Below, one piece after another: positions 38,364 through 52,012 of a stretch of 64,000 nt of DNA. The notes below the pieces were generated by a model. That model was not told where the DNA came from. It saw only the letters and a list, made by a program, of their open reading frames with translations, and did not search any database. Position 1 is the first letter of the stretch. Each line of letters begins with the position of its first letter. The position numbers were made by a program, and so were the translations under genes. Origin of the DNA: Phytophthora colocasiae (taxonomy: Eukaryota > Oomycota > Peronosporomycetes > Peronosporales > Peronosporaceae); contig JAGKQI010000069.1 of assembly GCA_018806915.1 (NCBI GenBank), positions 1,093,721 through 1,157,720 on the forward strand. The letters run 5' to 3'.

Positions 38364-40984
38364 ATGGGCCAGCAAGGAAGTGATCCCGGGAGCGATGTTG
38401 CCTACACCTCCCGGTCCCCAAGATCCCCTGACGGTCCGCCATCTCCCCATTTCAGAGCCATCTCGCGACGTTCGTCGGGTCCGGCTCCAGACCACGCACG
38501 CCCGCTCTCATCCGATGAGGCTGGGCCGATGCCAGGCAGTCCAGGGTGGGATCGCCTGGTGCCTGAAACATGATCAACTAAGTCGTGAAGCCATGGAGAC
38601 TTCGGGCGCATGTCATTGCCATGGAGCGGTTCCGGGCAGACCAGCAGGGCGAGATTGCGCGTCTGGAGCGCGAGATCGCTGATCTCGCGGAGGAAGCCTC
38701 TGATCTCGATGGATTTGCGTATGCAGGTTCACCCGCTCCGATCAGAACGCGACGAGTTCGTATGGCGTCTCAGCTCTGCCCAGGCAGACCTAGATCGAGC
38801 TACAGAGGACTGAGGATCGTCTGACCGAAGAGGTGGAACAAGCCACCAGCGAGATCCAGGATCTCGAGGCGGAAGCCCGGATCCATGCTTGCGATCTGGC
38901 TGAGGCGAAGCGAGACTCCATCACTGCTAAGGCCAGCTACAGCCGGATCTCGGCTCAGCTTGATCATCTCCAACTGGATTCCAGCCCCACGCCTTCGACA
39001 GGGAAACCACACCCGGTCAGCCCTGGCTGGGGCGGGGATCAGGGGCGCCAGCGGACTCCGCATGAGCGATCGCTTCCCACAGCCAGTATCCGCGCTGGTG
39101 AAGACGAGACCTAGCCGCCGATCAACTCGCCCACGCTAACTCCGAACTGAACCAGGTCACTTCGGAGCAGGATCGCCTACTCGTGGAACGAGACCAAGCG
39201 TTCGCAGATCGTTGACGAAGCACAGAGCGGATCTCAGCGCCGAGCGACAACTGATCCACTCGTCTGGGTGCGCATATAGTCTAGATCCCCTCTCCACCTG
39301 ACCATGATCACTCCTTATTCTGTTTGTCGTAGAGGATGATCTGGCAGTCGGTACCCATGCCGAAGTGCAGGAGTTAGAACTGAGTCTTCAGGCATTTGCA
39401 GGAGAACTACGATCAGGCCCAGAAGAGGTGACGTATTTGGCGACCGCAACGTCCTGACCGAAATGGTGTCTCGGCTCCGCGCTGCTCCAAGATGAACGGG
39501 AGTCAAACGTGCTCTCAGTCCGCCCCATCTCCTGCTACATCGCCCCCGCACAAGACCTCGCGGACGGGCCCTCCCCAGCCGATCACGACGCGGCCCCACC
39601 TGATGTTCCCGCTGGAGACCAGCGGTGGCCGGGCCCGGGCGACCGAGCTCGAAGAAAAGCACGAGGAAAGCCCTGGGCCCTTCAATCTGGGTCCTGGGCC
39701 CCGCGATCCCGACTGGGCCGGATGCCCGGAAGCAGATCGCACCCAGGCCACCTCGCAAGTGACCGTGGAAGCACCTTCCCGAAGAAGGGTGGCTCAGATC
39801 GGTCCAAACGTAAACCCGATCCAGAGCATGACGATGACGCAGGAGGATTCTGGCGCTGGATCCGACGCGGCGCTCTTCAGGCTACGATACTCCGATCGCT
39901 ATCGTGGCACCGCCACGGCATAAATCCTCCTCCAGCATCCACGGCGATCAGAGGCCTGCTCCATCGGCGCCTCCGGCGCGGCCGACACCTCCGGGCGGCG
40001 GTTCCCCACGGACTCCGATCAGCCTCCTCAGGGGTGCCCGAGGAGTAGTCCAGCTGGCGGGAGCCCTCCCGGTGAAGATCTCCGGGTGGCGGCTCTCCCG
40101 GCGGCTCGCCACGCCTTAGCTGCACCCTCCCTATTCGCGATCGGCTCGTCTATTCCCAGGTATGCAGACGTCCGGCGGTTTGCGGCTGGTGATGTCTTCC
40201 CGTGGGATCCGATGTTCGTCGGAACTTTGGCGATCGTCAGTATGATCCTCTCCACATTGTCCAAGAGGCTGCTGCTACCTCCCGGATTATCTACCCCGCG
40301 AGATCACCCGGCTAATCGCCCTTCCAGAGCCGGGGTCGGTTGGTCGGCTAGCGCAATCACTGGGCCCATTGCAGGCCCTGCTTGCTACCCGACCTTGGGA
40401 GGTGCTCCGCCAACCGACCGGCCCCCTCACTGCCGATCTCGGTCACCACATCGTCGTGCTGGAACCATGCTGGCGGGCGAATCGCGAGATGCCTACGCCG
40501 CCTTCAGGTCAGATCACCTGCAGGCCTACAGGAATCGACCCATTATCTCGAGATCACGAAGGCGATGTATGAAGCTGATCCTGATCTCCGTCGGTATTAC
40601 GCCGAGCGTCGCGGCAACGGCGTGGCCATGCCGGAGAACGTTGGCGGCTGCTGTTGGGATGATTCCTGCCCGCCAGTGAGGGCGATGTGGGCGGACATCG
40701 ATCTTCATAACGATCCCTGCTTCCTGCCCTTCCCTACTATCACGTGATCAGGTATACTGGTACCCCCGGATCCGGCCTCCCCCGAACGCTTCTTAAGCCC
40801 AGCCGACTCTGAACCAAACTGGGAGCCCACCGATCTGATCTCTGCGTTGGCAGAATACGTCCAGGAGGACCACTGGCGCAACCATTGCCGCGATCAGCCG
40901 GCAGATCACCCGTCCCAGCAGATCCCACGGCTCGAAAGCAAGTTGCCCGCACCTGCTCCACCTACACCTCCTGGGACTCCCTGA
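38364..40984 (+). pseudogene. C1 antisense ORF, degenerate
   Basis: Begins at ATG 38,364 (MGQQGSDPGSDVAYTS), 130 bases inside the 3' LTR, and ends at TGA 40,982 after PAPPTPPGTP-like coding. Same plan as C2: a Ser/Pro-rich head, coiled coil (ERFRADQQGEIARLEREIAD, split over frames), acidic and Pro-rich middle and the C-terminal domain (FAAGDVFPWDPMFVGTLAIV, KRLLLPPG, WADIDL). More than ten frame changes by comparison with C2. Homologous to, but strongly diverged from, the A1 ORF. Confidence 0.8.
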
Positions 40985-41360
40985 TCCCGCAGTATCGATT
41001 GTCCGGAGGTGATCTGGCTGAGCCAGAGTCAGTCAGCACGCTTACATATCTCTATATCACGATCCGGTACTTCGCCACGCATGATCCTGGCTCCAGCCTA
41101 GCCTCATTTCAATTCCACGTAATCTTTCCAGCTTAAAAACCAGCGTTCTTCTCCATACTTACTCCACAGTTTCGATCCCACTTAGCATCTTCAGAAATCC
41201 TCACACCTTCAATCCAATCACTCCGAACTCACATGCATATACAAGAAAAATATAAAATCTCCACGAAAAATATAAAATCTCCACATTCGATCCAGATGAA
41301 CATCCAGATCAGCATCCGCGATCTCAGCGTTGTGGCAGTGCACGTCGCCTTCTCTTAAAT
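40985..41360. other. C1 convergent intergenic region with 20-bp duplication
   Basis: Between the antisense-ORF stop and the pol stop. GAAAAATATAAAATCTCCAC occurs twice in tandem (41,245-41,264 and 41,265-41,284) next to ACATGCATATACAA. C2 carries the same duplication at 60,085-60,138. No gene seen. Confidence 0.7.
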
Positions 41361-44300
41361 CTACACCTCTTCGTACGACTGCATCACGCCAAACCGATTT
41401 CGGTTAGTATGATCACGTAAGAACGCGCTCGGTAACTGGCTCCACAGTTAAGATCCCAGCTTCGTCGACTTAAGTTGGTTCATCATAGCAAACCCAGTGC
41501 ACCAGGAATTCACGATAGATCCGGCCGTAGCGAGTCCGTTTCCCACTTCGCATGTCCGAGATCCGTTCGACCTCATGCTCGTCGGCATCCAGTTCACGGG
41601 ACCCCAGCTGTCCTCCGGAAGGAGGATCTCATCGAAAATCTAATGATCAAGCTGTCATCCACAGTCAACTCGACCCGCGGTCGATCCGGAAAATCCCGCA
41701 CCAACCTGGCTTAGAAACATGGACCACTGGAAAGATATGGTAATCAAGATCCCGCGATCACCAGCTTGATCGTGAATTCGTTGAGCTTCTCTGCAACACC
41801 GGAACAGGCCGTGCCAAAGGTAGGCAGAGTTTACGTCCCACCACCCTTCCCTTCACACGATCTAGGTGCCAGCCAAACTCGTGATCCAGCTTCGATCTGA
41901 TGCGGATCAAACATCCTCCGTGTGCACTGATCGGCTCGATCTGCAATCGCCTCTCGTAGTCTAGCGTTGACCTGCTCTCGCGACTGCTGGTAAAGTATCT
42001 CTGAACCCGATACCTCCACCGTCTTGGATCGCGATCGTGGCGTCTGGTCGATCCGATCAGGATCGTTGCACCTCTAACGTCTGATCCTCGGAGATCCCAT
42101 CCATGTGCCAGGTAATGCCAGAAATTATCTCCCCGAAGCCGATCGTGAAGCCGTATTAATGGCGGCGTCAGTCTCCGCGCGTATTCTGTCCCAGTCCTTC
42201 TGATCGAGATCTTGAACATACATCTTGATCGCCCCTGGTCGCCGTTTGCACCATCCGTTCCGCAGTCACGTTGGCTTTGCATGGTAGTATCGTCGCCCGG
42301 TGTCGCTGCCCCAGGATAGCATTGAACGATCACAAGGGAAGTCGGACATGCAGAGCCGGTTCTCGATCGTGCCTGATCATCTCGCTAGCACCAAATCTGC
42401 GGAACACGCATTCTTCATAAGATTCCGCGACGGTCTGGGCCCGATCAGGAGGAACTGGCCTTTGCGATCACATGTCCCGTGAACAGATCGACCCAGATCA
42501 GTAGTTCGGTGTTGCCTTTGTTGGATCCCTAGGCAGAGAAGGTATGTGATCCATTGCTATGATCTGGAATGGGTATGCTCGCCTGCAGATTCCCCGGCGA
42601 CTCGCCCCGGATCATGGGTCTCCCCTTCCCGGTCTCACAATCTACACACTCGCCTACGTATCGCTGCACGCTCCGGTAATCCCCTCCAGTGGAAATGATC
42701 TCAGATCCGCTGATAAATTGCACGTCCGATCCCCTGATGTCCTCCTTCCAGAGTCGCTATGATAGTGGTGGAGGACATCCTCCGCTCTTGCGTTTCTGGA
42801 ACTACCAAGTCTCATCAGGCGATCGCGATCACCTCTTGATCTCGGCCCTGGTAAACTAATCAAACAACAGATCTTGTTCATCTACCTCGTACTCAGAGGC
42901 GATCTTGGCGCCAGGATCCGGATTCGGCTCAAGTAAGATCCATGATCTGCCCAATAGGTACTTCTGCAGTCCCTGCGATTCAGACCTCCTCGTCCTGGGC
43001 TCGCCACAGTCAATCAACCCCGCATCTCCCGGATCGAGATTCCTCTCACCGCAGAACAGCGGCGCCAGGTCGCTCTCGAGCTGCACGCGTGGCTACTGCC
43101 GACACTTGCACAGATCGATCTTCAACTCGAGGGATCAGCACCTCATTAAGCCGATTCAGGGTGATCAGGTCGCATCGGTCTGTCTCATCGTGGACTTCGA
43201 TCCCGCTTCCTCGCTGCGGCGCGGCACTCATCAAACTATCCTGCGCTCCCATTCCAGTCTCTCTTCACATGGACCAGCTCGGCAGTCTCCACAATTCCGC
43301 AAGTGATCTAGCACCTTCTGTTTCGGTAGCGTCAATCCACCGGCATGCAGTCGATCTCGCCCCGGACTTGTCGGATTGTGAGATTCGAATCGCCACTGAC
43401 GACCAAACGGCGGCGTTCTAACTGTGCGATCATGCCAAGACCTAGCAAGAGTCCACCGGTATTCCGCTAACCTGGCTGACGAAGTGAGGCTTTCAGCATA
43501 ATCCGATCTAGCCTTGATCACCTTCCACTCTGGTAAACTCCGCACGATCGCGCTGAAAGCGCCTCCTCCTCGTTTCACGCGTGCCGATCCGTCAGGAGAA
43601 CTTATAACCCACAACTCCTCATCTGGGTCTACGGTAGGATCGGCATCTGGATCCGACGTTTTGGCTCCTTTCATGGCGCGATCGCGATCAGAGCTTCGTC
43701 GATCTCCGATCAGGGCGTTATATTAACTGCGATCGCCCCCAGTATTTCATCCTCCCCTTCATTACCACTTCGTGATCTCGAGTGTCCACGGGGACAGAAG
43801 AGCAGACCATTGTCCCAGACGTCCTTGGAGGCCGGCGAGGCTTGAACCCCAGCCGGGCAAGCGTCGAGTGTCAGGTTAGGACCCAGCCAGTCAAACATCC
43901 CGCAACAAGGTGTAAGTGTAGATCCAAGATCCGAAGTAGAGCCTAACACCTCCCTTTTCGGCGGCATTGTAATTCAGCTCGTTGGTCTTCAAGGTTCGGC
44001 TGGCCAAGAGCGCGACCGGGTGGTAGATCTGGTCGTGTTCCCCTGCGATAGTGCGGCGGAAATCGCTGAGTCACTAGCGTGCTGATCACCACAGGTAACT
44101 TCGTCGTGTCGAAGTGGCGAAGGATCGGGAGTCGACGCGATCTTGGTCTTCAAGGCTGTAAACGCCCTGTGTGCCCTACCCCACCTTTCGTCGCCTTCCA
44201 GCTCTTTAGGCATTGGTCGAAACCGACCTTTATGAACGGGGGGAGGCTGTCGCTTCCTCAAGTTAAAATCCGGCGTACTATTCCCCTCTTTGAGTCAAGG

Positions 44301-46828
44301 TGTCGGGTGATCCATCCTGATTCGACTTAAGCGCAGCAGGATCTCGATTGATCAGGTCCGTACTATCCGCCAGTCTTTCCAGAAGATCTGGTCGCTAACT
44401 TCAGTTCTGCGAACTCCACTTCACGTAGTTCATATAGGACCGATGCATAGATCGCGCAATCCTCGATGAACCGACTATAGTAATTCAAACTTCCGAGGAA
44501 CGATTGCATGGATCAGAGTGATCCAGGGAATGGTAGATCAAATCAGAGACTTCAGGTCCTTCAGGTTTTGCCTCCAATCCATCGATCGACACTTTGTGTC
44601 CGAGATGTTCCACCTTATCCATGCCCCTGAAGCTCTTTGCCACGCACAGATCGAGAGATTCCCACTTGCGCAGGCCTCCAATAGGCCTTCCACGCGATCG
44701 CACTGTTGATCCCGCTGATCCAGCCGTGATCAAGATATCGTCGATGTATGATCTCCGACCTGGCACCGACGGACGATAGGATCCTTCCGGGATCCCTGAT
44801 TCGAACACATCCGCAGAGCCTTCCACATCTCCGGACTGGGAGATCTTCAGAAATCCATATAGGGCATTGTCCACAAGGCGTTGATAGATCTGAGGAGCGT
44901 TCTTCCCTGGCCCAGACGGCATGCGATTCCACTCGAAAAGGCCGTGCGTTGATGAAAGTCGAGATCGGCGCAGGCTCGATCGGTCGTGATACGACCCAGA
45001 ATCCACTCGCCATGTCTAATGAACAATGCCACAGAACCTTGTCAAGATCTTCTAACGGGTCATTGATCAAAGGCATCGGGTAGATCGCTCCAGCCTTGTA
45101 GGACCGTTCGCAGCCGATAATCGATACATAGTCAGATGTCTACACCGTTCTTCTTGATGATCACCACGATCGGAGATGCCCATGGCGATGTCGATGGCCG
45201 AATGATGCCAGCGGCTAGGAGTCCTTTGATAAGATCCGATACTTGCTCGCGAAACTGTGGCGCCACTTTGCTGGACTCGTTGTGCCACGATCGGCTTTGC
45301 ATCACCCACGTCGATATCGCATATAACACCCCTTGGCCGCTGGAGGGAAGTGCGTTTCCCTTTCCGATCAGGAGATGTCGCTTCTTCCAAATAATCTGTC
45401 GAAGTTTCTCGCGATCTCCTCCGGGGTAGCCGATCCCGGATTCCCTACTTGCAGATCTTCAATCCTGGCTTTAACGGTGGTGGAGGTCTGGATCTCTCTG
45501 GTACTACTGCAGGATTATCGGCTAGATCACCCGGTCGAAAAATCACCACTTTCGTGTAAGTGGGTCTGATCAGCGTTCTCGATCCCTTCCAGGAGATATC
45601 GGATCCGGTTCATCCGTTGATTGATCACGCAGCCTATCGTCGCCAGCTGTCAAGATCAGAGTGTCTTTAACCCTGGGGACCCAGCATCGGCGTCGGATTC
45701 ATATTTGATCTCGATTTGAAAATCTGGGTTTTTCTGTTTTTCCTCAGTCTCTTCTTCGCATGTCCGATCATCCGATCTGGGGCCTGATCTGGCAAGCTCT
45801 CATTCGTCTCAGTCTCACCGCCCCAACTTCGCCCACTCCGGGGTCTTGTCGGAACTGATCGTGATCGATGCGGGTATCAGCATGGGATCCGGTTGGGGAT
45901 CGATGAATGGGCACCCGACTTCCAGCTGTATCGGTTGGTGATCGCGGTTCCAGTGTCGATATTGGTGCGGGATCAGGGTTCCGGTCCTGGTTGCCCTACC
46001 TCGGCGGAGTATGGATCGCGGCGTAACGGCAGGTCAGCCCGTTCGACCGACCAGTAAGGGGATCTCCACGGATTCCCTGAGGTTCTGATCTTGCGTCCAC
46101 AGTCGCTTCTGGGGCTAGATTCCTGCCACTCCATGTACCAACATCGGGGATCCGATCGGCACTGACCCGGGGAATCGAGGCACCTTTTCCTGATCAAGTA
46201 CCATTCCAACATGTAATCTGTGATCCAGTCAGCAAATCTTCTCGCTCAAATTCCATGATCACTAAGTACCGAGTTCAGCCGGGTCCATTTCACCACTGTA
46301 GGTACCCATTTGAGTCGCCTCTGGTCACCCACAATTTTTCTGTCGCCGATCATTTCACTCTCGATTTGATCTCTTCAGATACTAACAGGATATGTAGATC
46401 TTCCTCCAATTTTACTGATCTTACGCCCTCCCCATGTAATCTCTTGCGACCACTAGAAGTGGGATCCCCACTTCATTAGGTAAGCACATCGATCCCTTCG
46501 CCAGATCCATCCGGACTCCAGTGGGATCTGTGAAATCCATACCCAGGATCGCATCTTGCCCGGACCAGATTTCGTGATTGATCTTGCCTGAGATCTTGGC
46601 TTGGCGGAACCATTTTCCGGGTGCGTGGTGTTTCCAATACCCCCTGAACTCTCCTTCGCCTTGAGATCCAGAGGCACTTCCTGCAGATCGAGAGAACTGT
46701 CGATCAGGAAGACTCGCGATCTTAGCAGTATCACGAATGCAACTTACATGTATTACCGCGCAGATCCGAATTCCCCTATCTTGATCTCTCGATTTCTTGT
46801 TCACATATGCATAGATGCAATTACTCAA
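41361..46828 (-). pseudogene. pol: C1 pol, degenerate
   Basis: In minus-strand order: protease remnant (about 46,800-46,450; SGQDAILGMDF...GVRMDLAKGSMCLPNEV, DSG not readable), linker, RT (about 45,330-44,480: FREQVSDLIKGLLAAGIIRP, SPIVVIIKKNGVDI, catalytic RRSYIDDILITAG near 44,740, KVEHLGHKVSIDGLEAKP), Ty3 RNase H (44,260-43,990), acquired RNase H (43,674-43,231, with damaged catalytic spacing), integrase finger and core (42,880-41,900), chromodomain remnant (41,740-41,400) and TAG at 41,361. The RT active site is intact, but the frame breaks more than twenty times. Confidence 0.85.
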
Positions 46829-46869
46829 GACGCTCAGCTCGTACCGGTTTCCAAACCGGCAGAGCGTCC

Positions 46870-49221
46870 TAGTTTAACATCTTCTCCACCTTCTCAGGAA
46901 CAGTCCGGCATGTCGGGTCAGGTCGTACCACTTGCGGATCTGGTTGCCAGGAGAATTCTTCCATGGGGCATTCTCCAGCTTCCATGGGTCCTCCCCACAA
47001 CCACGGCAGGTATGCAGACAGCGATCCGTTGGGTGACCCCTCTTCCCGCACTTTTCACAGGATTGAATCTCCAGCAGTCCAGATCCGTATGCTTCCGCGA
47101 TCCACAGTGTGAACAGCGACCTCGATCGTAGTCTGTGACGTACCCCTGCGATCCGCGATCCGGCCTCGATCACCGCGTTCACCTGCGATCGCGTTAAGTC
47201 CTGTTGGTAGAGAACGCCCCAGGCGCCGATCTGCTTGTCTTCCGGCGCGGCAAGATATATCCTCCGGAGATCGCCTTCAGAATCGGATCCGTCCGATCCG
47301 GATACTTCCTCTGATTCCGAGCTCGGATCTTGGGGCTTAGATCGCCCGCCACCACCGCTCGGGTGGGCACCGCCAGGGCACTGGCCGGTGCCTTTTATCT
47401 GTACTTCGATCCGAGCGCAGATTTGCGTTTGTCTAGCACTTCGCTTCGTTCCCGGGCTTTGAAGTACCTCCCCTCCAGTTTCCATCGGCGTCGCTCAGTC
47501 GGAGTAGGGTCAGCCGATCAGCTAACTCCGGATCTCCCAGTATCTCGATGTAGTGGTCTACATGTTCCCGGCGGGCGCCAGGGCTCCCATCCATGATCTT
47601 CAGTCTGGCACGTAAAGCCGCCACGTTGAGCCGGTAGGAGGTAATCAGGGAGTTTCTTCCACGATCGCTTGCGAGCGCGATAGTGTGCCACACGAGCCGA
47701 CATACACCCAACCCACAATACTGGAGTCACAAGAGCTGGCAGCAGATCCGCCCACTTGGTTTTCGTCGTTCGACTGGGCTGCCCTCGTACCAGTTCTTTG
47801 CCGGTCCCACCATCAGATCTGCAAATGTGAGGCATTTTTCTTCTTTATAGCCTGATCGCGCTGGAAATGCTGGCTTGACTTTGCTGAGTCAGGCCCGAAG
47901 CGCGATCTTCGTCCAGATCTTTACCACCAAAATCTTTCAGATCCGAGATCGCTGAGATCCAGATTCGCTGAATCATTGACGATCCTCCTTGACCGATCGC
48001 CGCCCAGATGCGATCGCTGCTCAGCTCGACGTCCCCATCCACCGGAACTTGGTATGCCCATGTCGTCCTGGATCGTATTCCCATGCCATCCGGATCCGAG
48101 GCCGTAACGGACTCCATTTCAACATCCAACTCCCCTTTGATCGGCGCGATCAGGGTGTCGCCAGATTCAAGTGCTTTTAAGAAACGATCCATCGCCATTT
48201 TTAGTAGTCGTCCAGCTTGTTGCTCGATCCCGTGGAATTAGTCGTCGGCGCGGTCTGGTCTGTCCGGAATCCGGCGATTTTCTTGCTGATCAGGTGTCAC
48301 CAGCCTCGAGTTTCGTGGCCATCGATCGTGTATCTTGTTTCTTACATACGCGATTTCAGGAATTTAGCACCGGAGGGGCCTAACGACGCTGCGTTGCAGC
48401 CTTCTCAGGCTGTCAGAATCTGGTTCCGAGGTCGCTGACGCGTAGCATGACGATCGAGTCTGATAACCTAGATCGGGCGTCAGTGGGCATTCGCCGACCA
48501 AGACTTTGAGAGAGTTAAAATGGTCATGGGTTCCATACTGAATCGCTGGTTCCAGGTCAAATAGAGAGTTTAGGTCGGAATTCTCCAGCCACTAAACCAG
48601 CCTCTTGGAGCAGATCAAGTAGAATCTTCACCGCGTTCAGGCGGTCCGAGAATGATCCAGGGAGTTTCTGACACTGGGCCGGTGAGGTTACCGATCCTGT
48701 GGACTTGTATGATCCCGTAAGAACAGGAGTCGATAAGCAAGGTCTCGCTTAGCATCTTCCTGTAATAGGCCATATCGATCGCGTCCATGGTAATCGTCAG
48801 TCCCGGGCTGATCATATCTTCTGGCTCTGAGTCTGGAGCTTTGTTTCGTCCGGGTGCTCTTGGTGTCTTCTTTTTCTTGGTCGATCTTGAGGCAGCAGTG
48901 CGGACTTGACCCAGGCAAGATTAGGGTTCAGCTTTGCTTTGATTCCTTATCGCGCTCGTGTGCCCGAGATCTCGATTCTCATCGAGATCACCAGTAACCC
49001 TCGACAGGGCCTTGGGGAGGAATTCGAGTTTTTCACCCCAGGATCTGGATTGCGATCCAGGTCTGCATAAATGCCTGTCTAATTCAGAGATCCTCCCGGA
49101 ACTCTGCTGATCTGTGGATCTTTCCGTTTTCAGTGGTGCCTCCGCCGATCCAACATTCGTAGGCACTTCTTGCCTTGTTCTTCCCTTAATCTTGACATCT
49201 TCTTGGGACTCACGGTGATAT
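46870..49221 (-). pseudogene. gag: C1 gag, degenerate
   Basis: Starts after the leader near 49,210 (VPTNVGSAEAPL, shared with C2). Capsid pieces occur at 48,198 (DVEMESVTASDPDG) and 47,711-47,433 (SYRLNVAALRARLKIMDGS, IEILGDPELADRLTLLRL); the nucleocapsid has the knuckle SCEKCGKRGHPTDRC followed by CRGCGE (about 47,090-47,020). Frames change several times. Gag lies on the same strand as pol, which shows that the opposite-strand ORF is an additional gene and not a displaced gag. Confidence 0.82.
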
Positions 49222-49256
49222 CCTCGGTTCACCAGAAGATCCAGGCACGCCCACCA
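49222..49256 (-). promoter_or_regulatory. C1 primer-binding site, decayed
   Basis: On the minus strand TGGTGGGCGTGCCTGGATC follows one base after the LTR end. Compared with C2 it has substitutions and about six extra bases before GAACCGAGG. Confidence 0.75.
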
Positions 49257-49257
49257 T

Positions 49258-50614
49258 TGTGGTGGAGCGAGATCTGAGTCAAAAATCTAGTTGAAGCCGA
49301 TTACGATCGCCACTTGCGCCCAGACACCGACTAACGGAGGGGTCCCCGATGATCCGAGATCTTGCTGCGTGTAGTGTTCACCTTGTGTGCCGTCTGTTGA
49401 AGCCAGTTACGCTCTTCCAGAGTGACTTCTGAAGATGTCTTGGGACGAGAAGAGATATCTTGGGTGACATAGGGGTGTGAGATAGCGTCAGAATACTTCA
49501 CTCTACCTCGGAGGAGTTGATCCGGGTCACAGGCGAGTTCTCGAGCCTTGATCCAGTCACCTGATCTTCGATCCAGGTCCTTGTAAAGGAAGGATCCTTT
49601 ACGATGCTTGCCGCTTCCTATGGCAGGTGTCTTGATAGGTTGAGAGTCGACGAGATCGTCAGGCCAGGCAGCCAATTCCTTCCGATCCGTAGTTCGCATG
49701 TAAAGGATAGATCACTAGATGAGGTAAAACTGGCCAATGTATTATCCAGAATTAACCTCTGTGCTAGATCTCTTCTCCTTACCTTACTTAGTGCCCGGGG
49801 GCCAATGTAATTCCCAGTTCCGGTCTTGAACAGAGAGCGCCCACTTGTGATGTCCAGAGCAAATTCGATTCTGTTTATGCCGTTATTCCTATGTCTGCTA
49901 GCCCCATCCTCATCTGCTATCCTACGATTACCTGACATCCGGCTACACAGCTGCTCCTCCGATCTTCGATCTTGATCTCACCTAACCCCTGATCGCGATC
50001 TGGCGATCTGGCGATCTGGCGATCAGGCGATCTGGCGATCAGCTGATCAGCCGATCTCGATCAACCATCTCGGTCATCGATCTTCGTCCACCGTCTTGAA
50101 CAAAGATCCCGATCAGCAGCCTTCATGCGCCAGTCCTCAGCGTGCCGCCGTCGTCGACATTCCAGGTCACCAGGCTTCCCAGGCTTGATCACACCACTCC
50201 CCCACGCGGCTAACACTGCCATCAGGTCCCTCAGCAGCATCTCACGGTTATGTTGTCACCCGGCCACCATAAGATCACACCGATCCCGACCCTCTGCCGC
50301 CTTGATCTCCTTCTCATGCGACCTCAGGCAAGGCGCCCTTTTCTCCTCCGACCCTGAGCCGCCACGTGGGAATACGCACGACAGGTTCTCCAATCACTTA
50401 GTCTCACTTGGCCAAGACGCCATCCATTCATCGCTGGCGAGATCGAGACCAAGGCATCAGTCTGGATCCATTCGTCAGCCATCCACGTTCATGTAATCTG
50501 GGGTCATCAACTGACATCTTGGCTTCGCCCAAGGCCCCTGTCGGCAGATCCGAAGCTCTCTTAGGGCCTGGCATTTGCCGCTTTTCTCAGATTTCTTATT
50601 CGCGCTTCACCACA
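49258..50614 (-). repeat. C1 5' LTR
   Basis: 1,357 bases; on the minus strand starts TGTGGTGAAGCGCG and ends CACCACA. It contains an imperfect GATCTGGC/GATCAGGC array (about 49,988-50,060), an LTR block shared with A and B, and no gene. Confidence 0.9.
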
Positions 50615-51959
50615 CCCTGGTACGCGGGATCAAGTATGAAGGCGGCTGATCGGGATCTGTCGTTCAAGACGGTGGACCAGAATCGATGACCGAGATGGTT
50701 GATCGAGATCGGCTGATCGCCAGATCGGCTGATCAGCTGATCCCTTGAATCGCCAGATCCTTGAATCGCCAGATCGCCAGATCGGCTGATCGCCAGATCA
50801 TGAATCGCCAGATCGCCAGATCGAGATCGCGATCAGGGGTTAGGTCGGATCAAGATCGAAGATCGGAAGGAGCAGCTGTGTAGGCGGATGTCAGGTAATC
50901 GTGGGATAGCAGATGAGGATGGGGCTAGTAGACATGGGAATAACCGCCAAACGGAATCAGATTTGCTCTCTAGTATAGTGGTTCCGCCCAGGGACAAGAC
51001 AAAGGGAAGAGGATGACACATTGGCCTCCCCAGATGTTCCCTGCAGCCCAACACACCTACATTTAACTAAGACCAGATCCCCGATTTGGCCGGCTTACCT
51101 TACGCTAGTGAGATCTCTCGGTATCTCAACAACCCCAAGAATCGAATTTGTCTCTGGTGCGCAAGTGGACTGCGCTTCAGGGACCAAGACAAGGGAAGAG
51201 GATAGCCACCGGCCTCCCTCAGTGACACACTTCCTTTTTCTAGCTACTGGCTAGACCGGATCCCCGATTTGGCCCGACTTGCACCCACGCTAGTGTGAAG
51301 AGATCTCTCAGTATCCTCAACAACACCCCAGGAATCGAATTTGCTCTGGACATACAGAAGTACCTTCGTTCAGGACCGGAACTGAGGCCATTGGCCCCCC
51401 GGCATCAAGAGGGTAAGGAGAAGAGATCCTGGCATAGAGGTTAATTCTGGATAATACATTGGCCAGTTTTACCCTATCTAGTGATCTGTATCCTTTACGT
51501 GCGAACGCTGCAGATCAGGAAAGGGGTGGCTGCTTGGCCTGACGGTCTCGTCGACTCTCAGCCCATCAAGACACCCGCTATAGGAAGCGGCAAGCATCGT
51601 AAAGGAGGATCAGATCCCAACGCATTGGACCTTTACGGAGACCTGGATCAGAGACCAGGTGACCGGATCAAGGCTCGAGAACTCGCATGTGACCCGGATC
51701 CCAACCCCTCCGAGGTAGAGTGAAGTATTCCCACGCTATCTCACACCCCCTACGTCACTTAGGGTGTTCTTACTCGTCCCAAGACATCTTCAGAAGTCAC
51801 CTGGAAGAGCGTAACCCACCTGCAAACTGGGTACACAAGGTAGACACTACACGCAGCAAGATCTCGGATCATCAGGACCCCTCAGGTGGTCGGTGTCTGG
51901 GCGCAAGTGGCGATCGCGATCGGCCTCAACCAGATTTTGGCCAGATCCGCTCCACCACA
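50615..51959 (+). repeat. C2 5' LTR, right part
   Basis: Resumes after C1 with ACGCGGGATCAAGTATGAAG, equal to 63,534 onward in the 3' LTR, and ends GCTCCACCACA at 51,959. It includes a GATCGCCA-type array at 50,706-50,830. Parts around 51,000-51,420 repeat the CGGATCCCCGATTTGGCC block twice, a local ~200-base duplication. Confidence 0.85.
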
Positions 51960-51960
51960 A

Positions 51961-51989
51961 TGGTGCGCGTGCCCGGATTCGAACCGGGG
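51961..51989 (+). promoter_or_regulatory. C2 primer-binding site spanning a whole tRNA 3' half
   Basis: One base after the LTR, 29 bases are the exact complement of a textbook tRNA 3' part: CCA end, discriminator A, 7-base acceptor strand, then a 5-bp T stem enclosing the 7-base loop TTCGAAT. Key words are TGGTGCGCGTG and GATTCGAACC. Usual primer sites pair with 8-18 bases. Not a tRNA gene: the 5' half is absent. The amino-acid identity is not assigned. Confidence 0.85.
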
Positions 51990-52012
51990 ATATCACCGTG
52001 AGTCCCAAGAAG

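Larger units (their letters stand above)
36859..50614 (-). mobile_element. Ty3/gypsy copy C1, complete but degenerate
   Basis: 13.8 kb on the minus strand with two LTRs of about 1,375 and 1,357 bases, primer site, gag, pol, and the antisense ORF on +. Coding parts are riddled with frameshifts. It sits inside the 5' LTR of the sister copy C2, in opposite orientation. No element is nested within it. Confidence 0.9.

Noticed and set aside
51961..51989. tRNA gene
   Set aside because: Only the 3' half of a tRNA is matched, on the complementary strand and directly after an LTR: a primer-binding site.
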